Shown here in pieces: positions 6,142 through 7,290 of a stretch of 7,290 nt of DNA. Source of the stretch: Clostridiaceae bacterium (GTDB lineage: Bacteria; Bacillota; Clostridia; DSM-8532); the NCBI GenBank assembly GCA_025361665.1, contig JANYKF010000408.1, positions 1 to 7,290 of the forward strand, read 5' to 3'. Position numbers and translations under genes: made by a program. How positions within the stretch are numbered: position 1 is the first letter of the stretch; every line of letters starts with the position of its first letter. The notes under the pieces were generated by a model that did not search any database, had not been told where the DNA came from, and saw nothing but the letters and a program-made list of their open reading frames with translations.

Positions 6142-7290
6142 TCAGACCCTGCGCATCCGGACAGCCATGTACTGGCGGCCCGGCAGGTCAATGCGGAAAG
6201 TGCCCGAAAAGGAGCCGGGCAGCACATCGATGGTCATGTTCCAGGTATCGATCACATCCACCTTGAATGTCCATTCCGGATTCTGGGAAAATATACGGAA
6301 AGATGGTTGGTAAAAACCGAAATAGGATAGATGGTATTGACCTTCCAGTCCGCCAACCGGCACATCCCAATCCATGCCGGACCGGTTCGGGATTGGTGAA
6401 ATGCCGATACCGGGTCCCTCTTCCGCGATTTTCCGCAAAAAGGCAATGCGATCCGGACTTGTTCCTTTCAGGATTCCGCCTTTGGACCACCAAAGCACTT
6501 CATCTTCAGATACAAAGGTTTCACCGTGTCCGACATAGCCTCCACGAACAAAACCTTCCCAGAAGCGGCGAGTCATCTCGAATCCGGGAATGTTGCCCCA
6601 CCCGTGGTTGATGTTTCCCTCATAGGCACATTCGTCGATGACGATGGGCTTGCGCCAGCGTTCCCGCCATTCGGTCACATTCTCGGCCGTCTTGTAGACA
6701 TCCGATCGCTGCATGCTGCAATGGGTAATCCAAGGGCGGTTGTGATCATAAAAAGAAACGCAGTTATGGATGGAGCGCAGATGGCGAATCGGATCGTGTT
6801 CCGTGACAATGCCGGCAAAACGCTCCCAATCGGCCACTGTCTTGTTTTGCATCAGATCGTACTCATTGGCGAACGACCACCAGACATTCCGGAAAGCTGA
6901 CAGCCGCGCAGTGACATGGCGCAAATAGCGGTCATCCGTTTCAGCGTCCATTTCAGCAAAACCCCAATGGTCATAGGGGTGGAAAAGAATCAGATCCGCT
7001 TCGATGCCCAGTTTCATCAAATCCATGATGCGCTGTTCCAGGTGTTGAAAATAGTCTGGATTGAATCGCGTAAAATCAAATCCGGATGCGGCGGTACCCA
7101 TGAACGGGAAAAACTGAGGTTCGACGTGATTGAAGTCGTACCATTTCGGAAACACGCACATCCTGATCTTGTTGAACGGCGAGGCCGCCAGCGTTTTCAG
7201 GGTTTGCTCCTCCAACACGTCTCCCTGGTGGGTCCAGGCATAACAAGTAGTACCGAAAGGAAGATACGGAGTTCCATCTTCATAGGCGAA
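6142..7290 (-). CDS. Putative glycoside hydrolase (DUF4038/DUF5605 type), 5' end outside window
   Basis: This is the C-terminal 382 residues of a predicted (beta/alpha)8 glycosidase. The visible part opens inside the catalytic barrel with GTPYLPFGTTCYAWTHQ, a hallmark of the DUF4038 group related to GH140 apiosidases. The probable acid/base is the Glu of WWSFANEYD (fragment residue 143, codon 6862-6864) and the probable nucleophile is the Glu of PIVIDECAYEGN (residue 220, codon 6631-6633), spaced as for barrel strands 4 and 7 of clan GH-A. The last ~65 residues (from about YHLSYFGFYQP) fit the small beta-sandwich DUF5605 domain. The frame is open to the window edge, so the true start and any signal peptide or DUF5060 domain are not visible. 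Its substrate is a plant or microbial glycan of unknown type. It lies 298 nt upstream of nagB on the same strand. Confidence 0.85.
   Translation of the reverse strand, partial: FAYEDGTPYLPFGTTCYAWTHQGDVLEEQTLKTLAASPFNKIRMCVFPKWYDFNHVEPQFFPFMGTAASGFDFTRFNPDYFQHLEQRIMDLMKLGIEADLILFHPYDHWGFAEMDAETDDRYLRHVTARLSAFRNVWWSFANEYDLMQNKTVADWERFAGIVTEHDPIRHLRSIHNCVSFYDHNRPWITHCSMQRSDVYKTAENVTEWRERWRKPIVIDECAYEGNINHGWGNIPGFEMTRRFWEGFVRGGYVGHGETFVSEDEVLWWSKGGILKGTSPDRIAFLRKIAEEGPGIGISPIPNRSGMDWDVPVGGLEGQYHLSYFGFYQPSFRIFSQNPEWTFKVDVIDTWNMTIDVLPGSFSGTFRIDLPGRQYMAVRMRRV

Noticed and set aside
5698..6227. Minus-strand open frames of 138 and 92 residues around the nagB leader
   Set aside because: They overlap the start of nagB or the end of the hydrolase in wrong frames, lack SD sites and have low-complexity shadow-like composition.

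Overview
The window reads as a stretch of a Bacillota chromosome of moderate G+C. Supporting this are strong GGAGG-type Shine-Dalgarno sites before nearly every start, an ECF sigma / zinc-finger anti-sigma / ABC-ATPase operon of a kind common in Bacillus and Paenibacillus relatives, a short Gram-positive-type NagB, and a DUF4038/DUF5605-type glycoside hydrolase. Genus cannot be fixed from the sequence. All seven convincing genes lie on the minus strand, so transcription runs from position 7290 toward position 1.

In transcription order, the first block is carbohydrate metabolism. It holds a putative glycoside hydrolase (5' end outside the window, 6142-7290), a 298-nt gap with a candidate operator/promoter (5946-5962), a glucosamine-6-phosphate deaminase (nagB, 5109-5843) and two tandem Gfo/Idh/MocA oxidoreductases (4079-5035 and 2919-4067). 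nagB and the two oxidoreductases are close enough (73 and 11 nt) to be one transcript. The block looks like part of a glycan or amino-sugar catabolic locus, but the substrate is not evident.

After a 173-nt spacer comes the second block, a signalling operon: an ECF sigma factor (2212-2745), a membrane-anchored anti-sigma factor (964-2151) and the ATPase of an ABC exporter (1-930, 3' end outside the window). A permease gene probably follows below position 1.

The most unusual structure is at the sigma/anti-sigma junction. A 32-bp unit is present three times in tandem (2144-2239). Each copy carries a Shine-Dalgarno sequence and an ATGA stop/start overlap. The result is a relay of four translationally overlapping frames: sigma, an 11-residue mini-ORF, a second 11-residue mini-ORF, anti-sigma. 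Changes in repeat number would alter the number of reinitiation steps without damaging either protein.
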